Below, piece by piece: positions 7,911 to 17,715 of a stretch of 64,000 nt of DNA; within the stretch, counting starts at the first letter, position 1, and each line of letters starts with the position of its first letter. Origin of the DNA: Erythrobacter crassostreae (lineage in GTDB: Bacteria; Pseudomonadota; Alphaproteobacteria; Sphingomonadales; Sphingomonadaceae); NCBI RefSeq assembly GCF_019204045.1, contig NZ_JAGSPC010000001.1:1984001-2048000 (forward strand), written 5' to 3'. The notes under the pieces were generated by a model. It ran no database searches. It was not told where the DNA came from and saw nothing but the letters and a program-made list of their open reading frames with translations. The position numbers were made by a program, and so were the translations under genes.

Positions 7911-8648
7911 ATGACTCGCAAAAACGCATTTAAGATCAGCCGGAAGGTTGGGCGCTTTAAGGGTGATCGAAGAGCGATCTGGCTCTTGGCCCTCTTCGCA
8001 GTCGCTATTGCTGGTTGGGGTTGGTTGGAGCGCCATCCGCAGCATAATCCATGGGCACCGCTCGATCTGCGCGATCCGATTGGAATGGCGACAGCGACGA
8101 AGATGGTGGCGCTCAAAGATAATGTTGAAATGTGCAGAGCCACGCTGGAGCGGAGCGAAGTGGTTTTCGGAGTCTTGCCGACCAGCGGAGACGGCGCATG
8201 CGAGCGCAGCGACCGAACCCAACTGTCAGACTATCCTCTGGCGCCAAGCACGCCCGCTGTCACATGCCCCGTTGCCGCCGGTCTGGAAGTGTGGCGCGCG
8301 AAAAGCGTCGCGCCAGCAGCTCGTACAATCTTTGGAAGTGATCTTGCGACGATTGAGCACCTCGGCGCATATTCCTGCCGCCGCCTATATGGCCGCGACG
8401 AGGGGCCGTGGAGCGAACATGCGACAAGCAACGCCATCGACATCGCGGCCTTCGTTCTGAAGGATGGTCGCCGGATCAGCGTTCTGAGGGATTGGAACGG
8501 TGACGCGGACGAACGCAAATTCTTGCGCGAGGTGCGTGATGGAGCCTGCGGAGCATTCGCCACAGTGCTCTCGCCCGACTACAACGCGGCCCACGCAGAT
8601 CATTTTCATTTTGATCAACAGAGCCGCTGGAGCGGCGCGTGCCGATAG
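7911..8648 (+). CDS. Extensin-like (PF06904) membrane-anchored protein
   Basis: 245 residues. A basic N-terminus is followed by one membrane segment (about 22-38, AIWLLALFAVAIAGWGW), so the body lies in the periplasm. The C-terminal half is the bacterial 'extensin-like' domain: paired cysteines (CPVAAGLEVW, YSCRRLYG), 'SEHATSNAIDIAAF' and the metal-site motif ADHFHFD near the end. These resemble D,D-peptidase/VanY-like metal-binding folds and a role in cell-wall trimming is likely, but no substrate is proven. It begins 10 bases after the restored dnaE2 end and could be cotranscribed with it, though its function looks unrelated to SOS. The gene ends 6 bases before the convergent phoB stop. Confidence 0.85.
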   Translation: MTRKNAFKISRKVGRFKGDRRAIWLLALFAVAIAGWGWLERHPQHNPWAPLDLRDPIGMATATKMVALKDNVEMCRATLERSEVVFGVLPTSGDGACERSDRTQLSDYPLAPSTPAVTCPVAAGLEVWRAKSVAPAARTIFGSDLATIEHLGAYSCRRLYGRDEGPWSEHATSNAIDIAAFVLKDGRRISVLRDWNGDADERKFLREVRDGACGAFATVLSPDYNAAHADHFHFDQQSRWSGACR

Positions 8649-8654
8649 AGCCTG

Positions 8655-9344
8655 TCAGCTAGGCTCAAGCGCGTATCCGGCAGAGCGAACCGTACGGATC
8701 GGGTCCTTCACCCCATCTACTTCGATTGCCTTGCGAAGGCGGCGAATGTGCACATCCACAGTGCGCAATTCGATGTCGGAGCCTGTACCCCAGACACCAT
8801 CGAGCAATTGGCCACGGCTGAACACACGGCCTGGGCTTTCCATAAAGAATTTCAGCAGCCGGTACTCTGTCGGGCCAAGCTGGAGCGGCTGCCCGCGCCG
8901 CTGCACTTTGTGTGCAACAGGATCGAGCATTATGTCACCAGCTTCAATGGTTTCCCCAGCCAAGGCAGGGCGGATCCGCCGCATAACCGCAGCAACACGG
9001 GCCAGCAGCTCTCGCGGACTGAAAGGCTTGGTCAGGTAGTCATCCGCACCGGTTTCCAAACCACGCACGCGGTCATCTTCGGCTTCGCGGGCGGTGAGCA
9101 TGATGATCGGCACATGCGATGTTTCTTTGTCGCGGCGCAGGCGGCGGCACACTTCGATCCCGCTGGTGCCTTCGATCATCCAATCGAGGATGATGAGATC
9201 GGGCACATCTTCGCTCGCCAGGACCAAAGCTTCATCGCCATCGCTGGTCGTGCGAACATCATAGCCTTCATTTTGAAAGCGGTATTCGAGCAATTCGGAG
9301 AGAGCCGGATCGTCTTCGACAAGTAGCAATTTGGCCGCAGACAT
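8655..9344 (-). CDS. phoB: Phosphate regulon response regulator PhoB
   Basis: 229 residues: a receiver domain with the acidic pocket (VEDDP) and phospho-acceptor Asp in LIILDWMI (about residue 54), a conserved Lys in TKPFSPREL, then an OmpR-type winged helix (GPTEYRLLKFF, ELRTVDVHIRRLRKAI). Phosphorylated PhoB activates Pho-box promoters under phosphate limitation. It is the last gene of phoR/pstCAB/phoU/phoB. A 125-base spacer with a small hairpin (9369-9390) separates it from phoU, so it may also have its own promoter. The neighbourhood, with PhoR and pst genes, makes PhoB rather than another OmpR-type regulator the best name. Confidence 0.93.
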   Translation of the reverse strand: MSAAKLLLVEDDPALSELLEYRFQNEGYDVRTTSDGDEALVLASEDVPDLIILDWMIEGTSGIEVCRRLRRDKETSHVPIIMLTAREAEDDRVRGLETGADDYLTKPFSPRELLARVAAVMRRIRPALAGETIEAGDIMLDPVAHKVQRRGQPLQLGPTEYRLLKFFMESPGRVFSRGQLLDGVWGTGSDIELRTVDVHIRRLRKAIEVDGVKDPIRTVRSAGYALEPS

Positions 9345-9368
9345 GTGAGAGAATCTCCCTAACCCCTA

Positions 9369-9390
9369 GCTTGCGAACGCAATCGCAAGC
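9369..9390 (-). other. Hairpin between phoU and phoB
   Basis: GCTTGCG and CGCAAGC form a 7-bp stem with an 8-base loop and no T run after it on the minus strand. It may lower readthrough from phoU into phoB or protect an mRNA end. Confidence 0.4.
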
Positions 9391-9468
9391 GCTCCGGACA
9401 CTATGTTTCCCCTTCGCTACAGTTTGATGAAAAGCGCCTCGGCAACTTATCCCCAAACCCGAAAGCAA

Positions 9469-10140
9469 TCAGTTTTCGTCGTCTTCTGGCGGATAGAAGC
9501 CTGTCGCAGCAAAGTGAACCATCTCGGCTACGTTGGTGGCGTGATCACCGATACGCTCAAGATTACGAGCCACGAAAAGCAACTGGGCCGCACTCGAGAT
9601 TGTCGCAGGATTTTCAACCATGTGACTGACAAGGTTGCGGAAAATACTGTTGTAAAAGGCATCGACCTTTGCATCTGTCGCAATCACTTCTCGCGCCAGC
9701 TCCGGATCACGCGCCGCATAGGCGGTGAGGACATCATGCACCATTTCGCAAGCAAGATCACCCATTGCTGGGATCAGCGTCAGCGGCTCAAAACGGTCGC
9801 GACCTTCAATCATGTTCACACGTTTGGCGATGTTCTTGGAATAGTCACCAATCCGCTCAACGACGCCTGCAATTTTCAGTGCGGCAATCACTTCGCGCAA
9901 GTCGTCCGCCATCGGTGCGCGCAAAGCGATGATACGAACGGCCAGCTTGTCGACTTCGGATTCGATCGCGTCGATCTTCTTGTCGCGGGCGACCACTCGC
10001 TCGGCCAATTCGGCATCGCCGCGGATCATCGCGTCGAGAGCTTCCTGAATTGCCACTTCGGCGAGGCCCCCCATCTCCGCGATCAATCCGCGCAGCCGGG
10101 TGATGTCCTCATCGAAAGCTTTGACTGTATGCTCTGCCAT
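9469..10140 (-). CDS. phoU: Phosphate signalling protein PhoU
   Basis: 223 residues, the standard PhoU length, all-helical with two copies of a three-helix bundle. Conserved elements include 'FDEDITRLRGLIAEMGGLAE', 'RVVARDKKIDAIESEVD' in repeat 1 and 'EVIATDAKVDAFYNSIFR' in repeat 2, which carry the E/DxxxD metal-binding motifs, and 'RNLERIGDHATNVAEMV' near the end. PhoU links the Pst transporter to PhoR and keeps the Pho response off when phosphate is plentiful. The ATG overlaps the pstB stop (TGATG), so the two are translationally coupled. Confidence 0.95.
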   Translation of the reverse strand: MAEHTVKAFDEDITRLRGLIAEMGGLAEVAIQEALDAMIRGDAELAERVVARDKKIDAIESEVDKLAVRIIALRAPMADDLREVIAALKIAGVVERIGDYSKNIAKRVNMIEGRDRFEPLTLIPAMGDLACEMVHDVLTAYAARDPELAREVIATDAKVDAFYNSIFRNLVSHMVENPATISSAAQLLFVARNLERIGDHATNVAEMVHFAATGFYPPEDDEN

Positions 10141-10928
10141 CAGCCGTACCGTCCTGTAATATAGTCTTGCGTTCTTTGTTCGATCGGATTGGTGAAGATG
10201 TCCGAAGTACGTCCGTATTCCACCATCTTACCAAGGTGGAAAAAAGCGGTACGCTGCGAAACGCGGGCTGCCTGTTGCATTGAGTGCGTCACAATGACGA
10301 TCGCGTAGCGGCCTGACAGCTCATCAATCAGTTCTTCGATCTTTGCCGTTGCAATGGGATCAAGGGCTGATGCCGGTTCATCCATCAGGATCACTTCGGG
10401 ATCGACCGCAATTGCCCGCGCAATGCAAAGCCGTTGTTGCTGGCCACCAGAAAGGGCGGTGCCTGAGTCTTCTAACCGGTCTTTGACCTCGTCCCAAAGG
10501 CCCGCGCGTGTCAGAGACTTTTCGACAATCGCATCAAGGTCAGGTTTCTTCTCGGCGAGGCCGTGAATTTTCGGGCCGTAGGCGATGTTGTCGTAGATCG
10601 ATTTTGGGAACGGGTTCGGCTTTTGAAACACCATTCCCACGCGCGCGCGCAATTGGACGACATCCATCACATTTGAGTGGATGTCTTCGCCTTCAAGCTC
10701 AATCAATCCATCCACTTTCGCGATAGGGATCGTATCGTTCATGCGGTTAAAGCAGCGAAGGAAAGTCGATTTTCCGCAACCTGACGGACCGATGAAGGCC
10801 GTCACATAGTCGGGCGAGATATCGATCGATACCTCATCAATCGCTTTCTTATCGCCATAATAGACCGAGACATCGCGAGCCCTCATCTTGGCTTCGGTGT
10901 CGTTCAGATTTTCGTGAATTACAGTCAC
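10140..10928 (-). CDS. pstB: Phosphate ABC transporter ATP-binding protein PstB
   Basis: 262 residues. Walker [11 protein letters not shown]-loop '[16 protein letters not shown]' (the PstB-specific form), signature SGGQQQRL, Walker [13 protein letters not shown] and the switch His in VTHSMQQA are all present. It powers high-affinity phosphate uptake with PstC and PstA in the inner membrane. The GTG start at 10928 overlaps the pstA stop (GTGA); a second possible start is the Met at residue 15, just ahead of the ABC core. Confidence 0.96.
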   Translation of the reverse strand: MTVIHENLNDTEAKMRARDVSVYYGDKKAIDEVSIDISPDYVTAFIGPSGCGKSTFLRCFNRMNDTIPIAKVDGLIELEGEDIHSNVMDVVQLRARVGMVFQKPNPFPKSIYDNIAYGPKIHGLAEKKPDLDAIVEKSLTRAGLWDEVKDRLEDSGTALSGGQQQRLCIARAIAVDPEVILMDEPASALDPIATAKIEELIDELSGRYAIVIVTHSMQQAARVSQRTAFFHLGKMVEYGRTSDIFTNPIEQRTQDYITGRYG

Positions 10929-12202
10929 CAGCTCTTCTCGAACTTGTTGCGGAGGTAAATTGCGACGCCGTTCATCAACAGGAGGAACAGCAAGAGGACG
11001 ATGATGGCAGCGCTAGTACGTTCTACGAAGCCCCGGTCAATTTCATCGGACCAAAGAAAGATTTGCATCGGCAATACCGTAGATGGGGAGGTAAAGCCAT
11101 CCGGTGGTGTCGCGACAAAGGCGCGCATACCGATCAAGAGCAGTGGAGCCGTCTCTCCCAAAGCGCGGGCCATGCCGATGATTGTACCGGTAAGCATGCC
11201 CGGCATGGCGAGCGGGAGCACGTGATGGAATACGACTTGTACCGGTGAGGCCCCGACTGCGAGCGCACCATCGCGGATCGACGGCGGCACTGCTTTGATC
11301 GCGTTCCGACCGGAAATGACGATGACCGGCATCGTCATCAGCGCGAGTGTCATACCGCCAATCAGCGGTGCAGAGCGCAAATTCGGAAACAACCACAGAA
11401 ACACAGCGAGGCCCAGCAGACCGAAGATAATCGACGGCACAGCCGCGAGATTGTTGATTGAAACCTCAATCAAGTCAGTCCAGCGATTCTTCGGCGCGTA
11501 TTCCTCAAGATAGAGCGCCGCCATCACGCCGATTGGAAAGGCCAGCACGAACGTCACGATCATTGTCAGGATCGAACCTTTAAGCGCTCCCCAAATACCA
11601 GCAGATTGAGGGCTTGTCGCATCCGAACGAGAGAGGAAACCTGCATCCCAGTTTTCCGCCAATTTGCCCGACGCGGCTAGATCTTTTGCCAAGGCTTGCA
11701 TCTCGGGCGAGCCTTCGCCGGCAAGGCCGGATGCAAGATCAGACGATGCAGGGAGGTAAAACGTTTCAGTCTTGCCGAGTAGCGAGGGGTCTTGAGTGAG
11801 CGCCAGGGCGACGTCGCGCCATGCCTCGTCGCTGACCTCGGCTGAACCTACTTCGCCCAATTCCTTTTCGGCAAAGAATTGCACCACGTCCGGCAGCCCT
11901 TGCGCTTCCAGCATCTGTATCGCCCTTGGCTCCGCCAAAGAGGTTTCGTCGCCCGCGATACCGGCATCGGCAAAGTCGATCGACACTTCGAGCTCAGCGC
12001 GTTGGAAACCGCCTATGCCGTTGATGAACATATTGCCGAGCAAGAAGACCAGAACGGCGACCGAAAAAATGATCGCCCCTTGTCCGACGCGCTTGAAATT
12101 GCGCTCCTTGCGGTATCGTTTCGCAAGGCGCTTTTCGAACTCAGGGGTTCGTGTCGGGCCCAGCTCGTGGGCTGAGGCTGTGGATGATGCGATATCAGTC
12201 AT
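10925..12202 (-). CDS. pstA: Phosphate ABC transporter permease PstA
   Basis: About 425 residues, longer than the E. coli protein (~296) because of a periplasmic segment of ~120 residues between the first membrane helix (about 45-65) and the transport core, a feature common in alphaproteobacteria. The core shows a permease fold with the EAA loop '[26 protein letters not shown]' and '[17 protein letters not shown]'. ATG 12202 overlaps the pstC stop by 8 bases; an in-frame GTG at 12211 is the alternative start. It pairs with PstC to form the channel. Confidence 0.93.
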   Translation of the reverse strand: MTDIASSTASAHELGPTRTPEFEKRLAKRYRKERNFKRVGQGAIIFSVAVLVFLLGNMFINGIGGFQRAELEVSIDFADAGIAGDETSLAEPRAIQMLEAQGLPDVVQFFAEKELGEVGSAEVSDEAWRDVALALTQDPSLLGKTETFYLPASSDLASGLAGEGSPEMQALAKDLAASGKLAENWDAGFLSRSDATSPQSAGIWGALKGSILTMIVTFVLAFPIGVMAALYLEEYAPKNRWTDLIEVSINNLAAVPSIIFGLLGLAVFLWLFPNLRSAPLIGGMTLALMTMPVIVISGRNAIKAVPPSIRDGALAVGASPVQVVFHHVLPLAMPGMLTGTIIGMARALGETAPLLLIGMRAFVATPPDGFTSPSTVLPMQIFLWSDEIDRGFVERTSAAIIVLLLFLLLMNGVAIYLRNKFEKSW

Positions 12203-13583
12203 AGGCTTCACGGAACCGCTTAACGACGCGCAAGGCGATGATGTTGAGAACCAGCGTTACGAGGAACAGCGTAAAGCCGAGCGCGAACGCGCTAAGATAG
12301 GTCGGGTGATCGGTGCTTTGTTCACCGGTCAGCAGTTTGACGATTTGAACCGTAACCGTTGTCATGCGGTCCAGCGGATTGGCGCTGAGGTTGGCGGCGG
12401 TGGATGCAGCCATCACGACAATCATTGTTTCACCGATCGCGCGGCTGATCGCCAGCATGATGCCTGCGACGATTCCAGGAAGCGCAGCAGGGAAAAGCAC
12501 CCTTTTGATCGTTTCGGATTTTGTCGCGCCCATGGCATAGCTGCCGTCGCGCATCGCGCTGGGCACAGCAGCGATTGAATCGTCAGCCATCGACGATACG
12601 AATGGAATAATCATCACGCCCATCACAACACCGGCTGCAAGTGCGCTTTCTGTAGAGGCTCCGGATATCCCGATAGCCACAGCCGCATCGCGTATGGCGG
12701 GCGCCACCGTGAGCGCTGCGAAGTAACCGTACACGACGGTCGGAACACCGGCGAGAATCTCGAGAGCAGGCTTAACCCATGCGCGCAAGCGGGGGTTGGC
12801 ATATTGCGTAAGGTAGATCGCGCTCATCAATCCAAGCGGGATCGCAACAATCATCGCGATGATAGCACCGATGAACAATGTGCCCCAGAATAGAGGTATC
12901 GCGCCGTATTTTGCACCATCGGGATTGTCGGCGCTGCTCATAGGGTCCGGGCCCCAGAATGTGCCAGTGAAGAAATCGATCGGCGACACCATCCCGAAGA
13001 ACCGGATTGTCTCAAATACAAGACTGGCGAAAATGCCGAATGTTGTGAGGATCGCAACGAGGGAAGCCAGAAGCAAAACCGCCATGACGGTCCGTTCGAC
13101 CCGCGTCCGAGCACGGAAATCCGGGCGGATCCGAAGGAATGCATAGGCACCACCGGCAAAACCGATGAAGATCGTTACCAGCACACCGATCAGGCTGTAA
13201 CGGTCAATGGCTTCACGGAATGGCTCAATCAGAGGCTTTGCAGCATCATTGAATACGCCAATCGCATTGCCGCTTGCCACGGCGCGGGCTTCCGAAAGCC
13301 ACGCTTCGCGCTGAAAACCAAATTCCGGCAGAGCGGCTGCAGCAGGTGATGCGAGCACGCTTTGTGTCACAAGCTGCGGTGCGAGAATTGACCAGATCGC
13401 TACGAAAATCAGGACAGGAATGACAATCCAGACTGCCACATACCACGCGTGGTACACCGGCCGGGCAACTGGACGCGCTTCCGGATCAGCTTTTTGGAAA
13501 CTCCACGCTTTCGCGCGGCCCGCCAGCCATCCGACGAGACCCAGCCCAATGGCAATCAGAATGAGCGTGATAGGCGACATCAA
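12195..13583 (-). CDS. pstC: Phosphate ABC transporter permease PstC
   Basis: 462 residues with an N-terminal extension: a first membrane helix (2-20), a second near 47-70, then a periplasmic stretch before the six-helix core. The core contains the permease loop 'YAMGATKSETIKRVLFPAALPGIVAGI' and 'ISRAIGETMIVVMAAS', typical of PstC. It is the first gene of the pst part of the cluster, and the Pho box at 13726-13743 lies about 140 bp upstream. The substrate-binding protein PstS, usually next to pstC, is not in this window, so it must be encoded elsewhere. Confidence 0.94.
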   Translation of the reverse strand: MMSPITLILIAIGLGLVGWLAGRAKAWSFQKADPEARPVARPVYHAWYVAVWIVIPVLIFVAIWSILAPQLVTQSVLASPAAAALPEFGFQREAWLSEARAVASGNAIGVFNDAAKPLIEPFREAIDRYSLIGVLVTIFIGFAGGAYAFLRIRPDFRARTRVERTVMAVLLLASLVAILTTFGIFASLVFETIRFFGMVSPIDFFTGTFWGPDPMSSADNPDGAKYGAIPLFWGTLFIGAIIAMIVAIPLGLMSAIYLTQYANPRLRAWVKPALEILAGVPTVVYGYFAALTVAPAIRDAAVAIGISGASTESALAAGVVMGVMIIPFVSSMADDSIAAVPSAMRDGSYAMGATKSETIKRVLFPAALPGIVAGIMLAISRAIGETMIVVMAASTAANLSANPLDRMTTVTVQIVKLLTGEQSTDHPTYLSAFALGFTLFLVTLVLNIIALRVVKRFREAYD

Positions 13584-13725
13584 CTAAACCCTGTTCCCCT
13601 GACGGCCCCGTGCAATGCGGGCATTCTATTCTGCTTTGTCACGCACGGATTTCTTATCTGATCCCGTGCGAATCTCTATCGACAGCATTCAATTTCGGTC
13701 TTTGTAACTGCGATGTTGAGGAAAT

Positions 13726-13743
13726 AAGACAATGCGATGACAA
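13726..13743 (-). promoter_or_regulatory. Pho box upstream of pstC
   Basis: On the minus strand the sequence TTGTCAT CGCA TTGTCTT has two 7-bp direct repeats close to CTGTCAT with the required 4-bp spacer, the PhoB-binding unit. It lies in the 178-bp gap after phoR and ~140 bp before pstC. PhoB encoded in the same cluster would activate pstCAB-phoU-phoB from here. Confidence 0.7.
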
Positions 13744-13761
13744 TTCTTCGGCGGACGTTCT

Positions 13762-14976
13762 TTAATTCGCTGTTTCTGCGTTCGCAGGCGTTTTTGTATG
13801 ATCATCTGCAAGTGGCAGTCGAACGATGACGCTCGTCCCTTTGCCGAGTTCGCTCTCAATGCCAAGACGGCCTCTGTGACGTTCCACAATATGTTTGACG
13901 ATCGCCAATCCCAAACCGGTGCCGCCAGAGGCTCGGCTGCGGCCAGGATCAGTCCGATAAAACCGGCGTGTTAGGTGCGGGATTTGTTCAGTGGCGATGC
14001 CTTCGCCCTCATCCACAACCGAAATACGCGCATGGTTGTCCCTTGCGAAATCAAGCATCACTTTAACCGGCGTGCCAGGTGCGCCGTATTTCAACGCGTT
14101 GTCGACCAGGTTGCGGATCAACTGTTCAAGCTGTTGCATGTCACCATGCACAGACGCTTCGCAATTGAGTGCAAATTCAAGGCGGTCAATCCGATCAGTG
14201 CCTGCAGCATCGGATGCGGCCCTTATGACGAGCGGTCCAAGAGAGATCAGATCGCTAGGGAGATCGTGCTTCTCGGCTTCGACACGCGAAAGGCTCATTA
14301 AGTCACTGATCAGGCTTTGCAGGCGTTTGCCTTCACGCTCAATCGTACCCAGGAATTTCTGGGAAGTCGGCGAATCCAAACTGTCACCGCTCTCGCTAAG
14401 GGTCTCAACATAGCCGAGGATTGCAGCAAGCGGCGTGCGCAGTTCATGGCTGGCATTGGCCACAAAATCCGTATGCGCGCGGCTGATGTCCGCCTCTGCG
14501 GTTTGGTTGATCAATTCAATGACAGCCATATTCTCGTCAATGGATTGGCGGTTTATTTCCCATATATCCTGTCGCCGAACCAATCCGCGCACGATGGCAC
14601 GCCCATTGCGGTTCTGACCCAGCAGAGAGATTGCTTCGGGTTGGCGAAATGCCATCCGGGCATCCTGACCAAGCATATGCTGACCTAGCATGCGCCGCGC
14701 GGCCGCATTGGCCATCGCAACACTGTTTTTCTCGGTGATCATAATCGGCGTTGATGAATTCTCGATCAGACTGCGAATCGAATCGAGGCTGAAGGATTTT
14801 TTGACCACGACTTTGGGTGCTTCTGCGGGGCGCACAGAGATCAGCAAAAGTGATCCCGTCCAAACCACAAACACAGCCAGCGAGACGATCGGGTCCAAGC
14901 CAAGCAGGATCATCGCAACGAAGGTTACGCCAGCCAGCAATACGCCTGCTACGGGAAATGTCTGCATGGTACCCAT
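13762..14976 (-). CDS. phoR: Phosphate regulon sensor histidine kinase PhoR
   Basis: About 404 residues: two N-terminal membrane helices (about 5-45) without a periplasmic sensor, a PAS-like region ('PIMITEKNSVAMANAAARRML'), then HisKA with the phospho-accepting His in FVANASHELRTPL (residue ~177) and HATPase with N-box (LIRNLVDNALKYG), G1 (VVDEGEGI) and G2 (GGTGLGLAIVKHIVERH). It phosphorylates PhoB under control of PhoU/Pst. The frame extends to a TTG at 14997, but ATG 14976, with AGG upstream, looks better. A separate short spacer with the Pho box divides it from pstC. Confidence 0.92.
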   Translation of the reverse strand: MGTMQTFPVAGVLLAGVTFVAMILLGLDPIVSLAVFVVWTGSLLLISVRPAEAPKVVVKKSFSLDSIRSLIENSSTPIMITEKNSVAMANAAARRMLGQHMLGQDARMAFRQPEAISLLGQNRNGRAIVRGLVRRQDIWEINRQSIDENMAVIELINQTAEADISRAHTDFVANASHELRTPLAAILGYVETLSESGDSLDSPTSQKFLGTIEREGKRLQSLISDLMSLSRVEAEKHDLPSDLISLGPLVIRAASDAAGTDRIDRLEFALNCEASVHGDMQQLEQLIRNLVDNALKYGAPGTPVKVMLDFARDNHARISVVDEGEGIATEQIPHLTRRFYRTDPGRSRASGGTGLGLAIVKHIVERHRGRLGIESELGKGTSVIVRLPLADDHTKTPANAETAN

Positions 14977-15081
14977 TGCAATAACCTGTACTGGCAAGCC
15001 TCGCAGCTTGGAAGATCAGCATTTGCAATTTTTGGGGAGGGCCTTCCAAAAAAAGTCATACAACTTTTGAGCGAAGGGAGG

Positions 15082-15156
15082 TGGTGACCCCTACGGGAAT
15101 CGAACCCGTGTTTCAGCCGTGAAAGGGCCGCGTCCTAACCGCTAGACGAAGGGGCC
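15082..15156 (-). tRNA. tRNA-Glu (anticodon TTC)
   Basis: The minus strand folds as a full cloverleaf: acceptor GGCCCCT/AGGGGTC, D-arm with TAGCGGTTAGGA, anticodon loop CTTTCAC giving TTC, T-arm ACGGGTTCGAATCCCGT, discriminator A and an encoded CCA. TTC reads GAA and GAG. It stands between phoR and recJ in its own spacer. Confidence 0.97.
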
Positions 15157-15249
15157 ACGCTTATTTGCGAGAGCGCGCATCTAGGGGTGGAGGATGAATC
15201 GGTCAAGCCCGTATCCATCGGTTTCTTGAAAATTTGTGCAGATGCCCTC

Positions 15250-17031
15250 TCAATCGGCGAATGCAGCGTCTTCGAGATGGAGTTCTGCGGCAGGACGAGG
15301 GCCCCAATCATCAATCTTTACACGGCCAGCGAGATGGAACCGGCGCCCTTTGCTTCGATGTAGCAGCGTTTGAGCCAATTCGGTTTCGGCTGCGCGAAAG
15401 GCGATACCTTTGAATGACCGGCCATCTTCTCCGGAGGCAATGATGCGAAGGTGGTCTTTTCCGACGATGTCAGCCTTCACAATCCGGACAGGGCCAACGG
15501 CCACACGCGGCGCAGGCCAGCCGACTCCATATGGCCCGGCGGTTTCTAGCGTATTGACCAGATCCGGCGTTAACCCTCCGGGCGTAAGGGACAAATCAAG
15601 CTTCATGGATTGCTCGGCCCGCGCTCGGTCCACATCGCGTGCAAGCCGCGTGTCGAGAAATTCTATGAATGCGGTCAGGTTCTCAGTCGGAAGGGTGAGG
15701 CCGGCGGCCATTGCGTGACCGCCGCCTGCGACCAATAGTCCTTGCTCACGTGCAGCTATGATCGCTGCGCCCAAATCGACGCCGCTGATTGATCTCCCAG
15801 AGCCTTTGCCAGTTCCGTCAGAATCGTTGGCGATCACGATGGACGGCTTGCCGGTTTTCTCTTTAATTCGTCCGGCCACGATCCCGATTACGCCAGGATG
15901 CCATCCATCACCGGAGACGACATGAACTGCCATATTGTGCTGACCTGCGAGTTGGGACTCGGCTGCTTCCTGAACTTCGGCCTCGATGGCTCTGCGTTCT
16001 TCATTTAACTTCGAAAGTTGCTCCGAAATTTCGCGCGCTTCCTCGGGATCTTTTGTGGTGAGCAAACGGACGCCAAGAGTTGATTCGCCAATCCGACCGC
16101 CTGCGTTGATACGGGGGCCGAGTGCGAAGCCCAGGTCGCTGGCTTGAGGTGCGCGTTTAAGACGGCTGGCATCCATCAAAGCAGCCATGCCAATGCGATC
16201 GCGGCGGGTCAGGACTTTTAGACCTTGAGAGACAAATGCGCGGTTTAGCCCGTGAAGCGCGGCAACGTCGGCGACGGTTCCCAACGCGACAAGATCAAGC
16301 AGAGCCATCAAGTTCGGCTCTTTGCGATCTTGGAAGTAATCTTTCGCGCGCAATGTTCTGACCAGAGCTATGCCGAGCAGGAATGCGACACCGACCGCCG
16401 CGAGGTGACCAAAACTTGCCGCCAAATCGCTTTCGTCGAGCCTGTTCGGGTTAACGAGTGCGGCAGTCGGAGGAAGTTCTGCGGAGCATTTGTGATGGTC
16501 GACTACAATCACGTCGAGACCTACATCGCGGGCCATGGTAAGTGCTTCGAACGCCATTGCACCGCAATCAACGGTGACGATGAGGCTCGAGCCCGCTTCA
16601 CTTAGCTTGACCAGTGCCTCTCCGCTTGGGCCATAGCCTTCTAACAATCGATCAGGGATGTAATAGCTTGCCTCGAGCCCGAGGTTTCGCAGTAGCTCTA
16701 CGAGAAGAGCAGCGCTCGTCGCACCATCAACATCATAGTCGCCGTAGATAGTGACTTGCTCTTTTTCGAGCACGGCCTTTGCAATCCGCTCTGCAGCCTG
16801 ATCCATGTCTCGAAATTCGGACGGATCGGGCAGGAAGTCCCGCATGGTCGGCGCAGCATGGCGGCCAACGTCATCTTGCGCCACTCCGCGCGTGATGAGG
16901 AGCTGTGACAATATGTCGTTCTCAAGGCTTTGCGCTTCACCCAAATCCATATTCCCGCCGCGCCAAAGCCACGCTTTTCCGGAAAGAGATTTAGAAACGC
17001 CTAGGACGTGGGAAAGGGAATGGGATGGCAT
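15250..17031 (-). CDS. recJ: Single-stranded-DNA-specific exonuclease RecJ
   Basis: 593 residues, near the family norm. A DHH phosphoesterase: motif I DYDVDG (98-103), motif II TVDCG (153-157), motif III DHH (178-180), then the DHHA1 part with GGGHAMAAGLTL and a C-terminal OB fold ending in 'WGPRPAAELHLEDAAF'. RecJ degrades 5' ends of single strands in recombination and mismatch repair. The ATG at 17031 precedes a short N-terminal tail; the divergent flavodoxin-like gene starts ~80 bp away. The gene ends ~90 bp before tRNA-Glu. Confidence 0.95.
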   Translation of the reverse strand: MPSHSLSHVLGVSKSLSGKAWLWRGGNMDLGEAQSLENDILSQLLITRGVAQDDVGRHAAPTMRDFLPDPSEFRDMDQAAERIAKAVLEKEQVTIYGDYDVDGATSAALLVELLRNLGLEASYYIPDRLLEGYGPSGEALVKLSEAGSSLIVTVDCGAMAFEALTMARDVGLDVIVVDHHKCSAELPPTAALVNPNRLDESDLAASFGHLAAVGVAFLLGIALVRTLRAKDYFQDRKEPNLMALLDLVALGTVADVAALHGLNRAFVSQGLKVLTRRDRIGMAALMDASRLKRAPQASDLGFALGPRINAGGRIGESTLGVRLLTTKDPEEAREISEQLSKLNEERRAIEAEVQEAAESQLAGQHNMAVHVVSGDGWHPGVIGIVAGRIKEKTGKPSIVIANDSDGTGKGSGRSISGVDLGAAIIAAREQGLLVAGGGHAMAAGLTLPTENLTAFIEFLDTRLARDVDRARAEQSMKLDLSLTPGGLTPDLVNTLETAGPYGVGWPAPRVAVGPVRIVKADIVGKDHLRIIASGEDGRSFKGIAFRAAETELAQTLLHRSKGRRFHLAGRVKIDDWGPRPAAELHLEDAAFAD

Positions 17032-17112
17032 GGCAAAGCGTTACCCTATTGCCGCCAACCAAAACAGAGCATGCCATTGACAATCGACAGGCCGGTGTTG
17101 TTCGTGCCTTTT

Positions 17113-17595
17113 ATGTCAAATCCAACAGTATTTCTGGTCATCTGGCACAGCCGCACCGGCGCGAGCGAGAGGATGGCACATGCGATTGCCGAAGCTGGTG
17201 GTGCCAAACTGGTGAGGGCATACGACGTCACGTCCGACATGTTGACCGCTGCAACGGGTTACGTTTTTGTGTGTCCGGAAAACCTTGGCGCATTGAGCGG
17301 CGAGATGAAGGAAATGTTCGATCGGGTTTATTACGATGTGCTCGGTTTGATCGAGGGCCGGGCGTATGCAACGGTCATTGCTGCTGGATCTGACGGGGAA
17401 GGAGCCCAACGGCAACTCGACCGCATTGTAACCGGCTGGCGCCTCAAGCGAGTGATGGAGCCGAAGATCGTCAACTTCGCTGCGCAGGAGCCGGAGGACA
17501 TTCTCGCCACGAAGTCGGTGCCAGCCAAGGTGTTGAAGGAATGTGAAAATATTGGCCGCGGTTTCGAGGAAGGTTTGAAGCTCGGGCTTTTTTGA
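17113..17595 (+). CDS. Flavodoxin/NAD(P)H-dependent oxidoreductase-like protein
   Basis: About 160 residues with the flavodoxin order: strand 1 FLVIWHSRTGASERMAHAI carries the phosphate-binding SRTGAS loop for FMN, then 'YVFVCPENLGALSGEMKEMFDRVYYD' matches the PxNxGxxSGxMKxFxDR pattern of NADPH-dependent FMN reductases, and 'ATVIAAGSDGEGA' the third loop. Probably a cytoplasmic flavin-dependent reductase with an unknown partner. The frame runs upstream to 17008, but that part overlaps recJ; ATG 17113 begins right before the first strand. Another possible start is ATG at 17071. Confidence 0.75.
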   Translation: MSNPTVFLVIWHSRTGASERMAHAIAEAGGAKLVRAYDVTSDMLTAATGYVFVCPENLGALSGEMKEMFDRVYYDVLGLIEGRAYATVIAAGSDGEGAQRQLDRIVTGWRLKRVMEPKIVNFAAQEPEDILATKSVPAKVLKECENIGRGFEEGLKLGLF

Positions 17596-17715
17596 TCCAA
17601 ACGTGCCGAGCGGTGTGGGCTATGGGGTATTGTAGACTCGACGCTGCGAACATTTCACGTCAGGATCATTTCGAGATATTGAGATGCGCTTGCAAGACTA
17701 AGGGGGTCTTGGACA

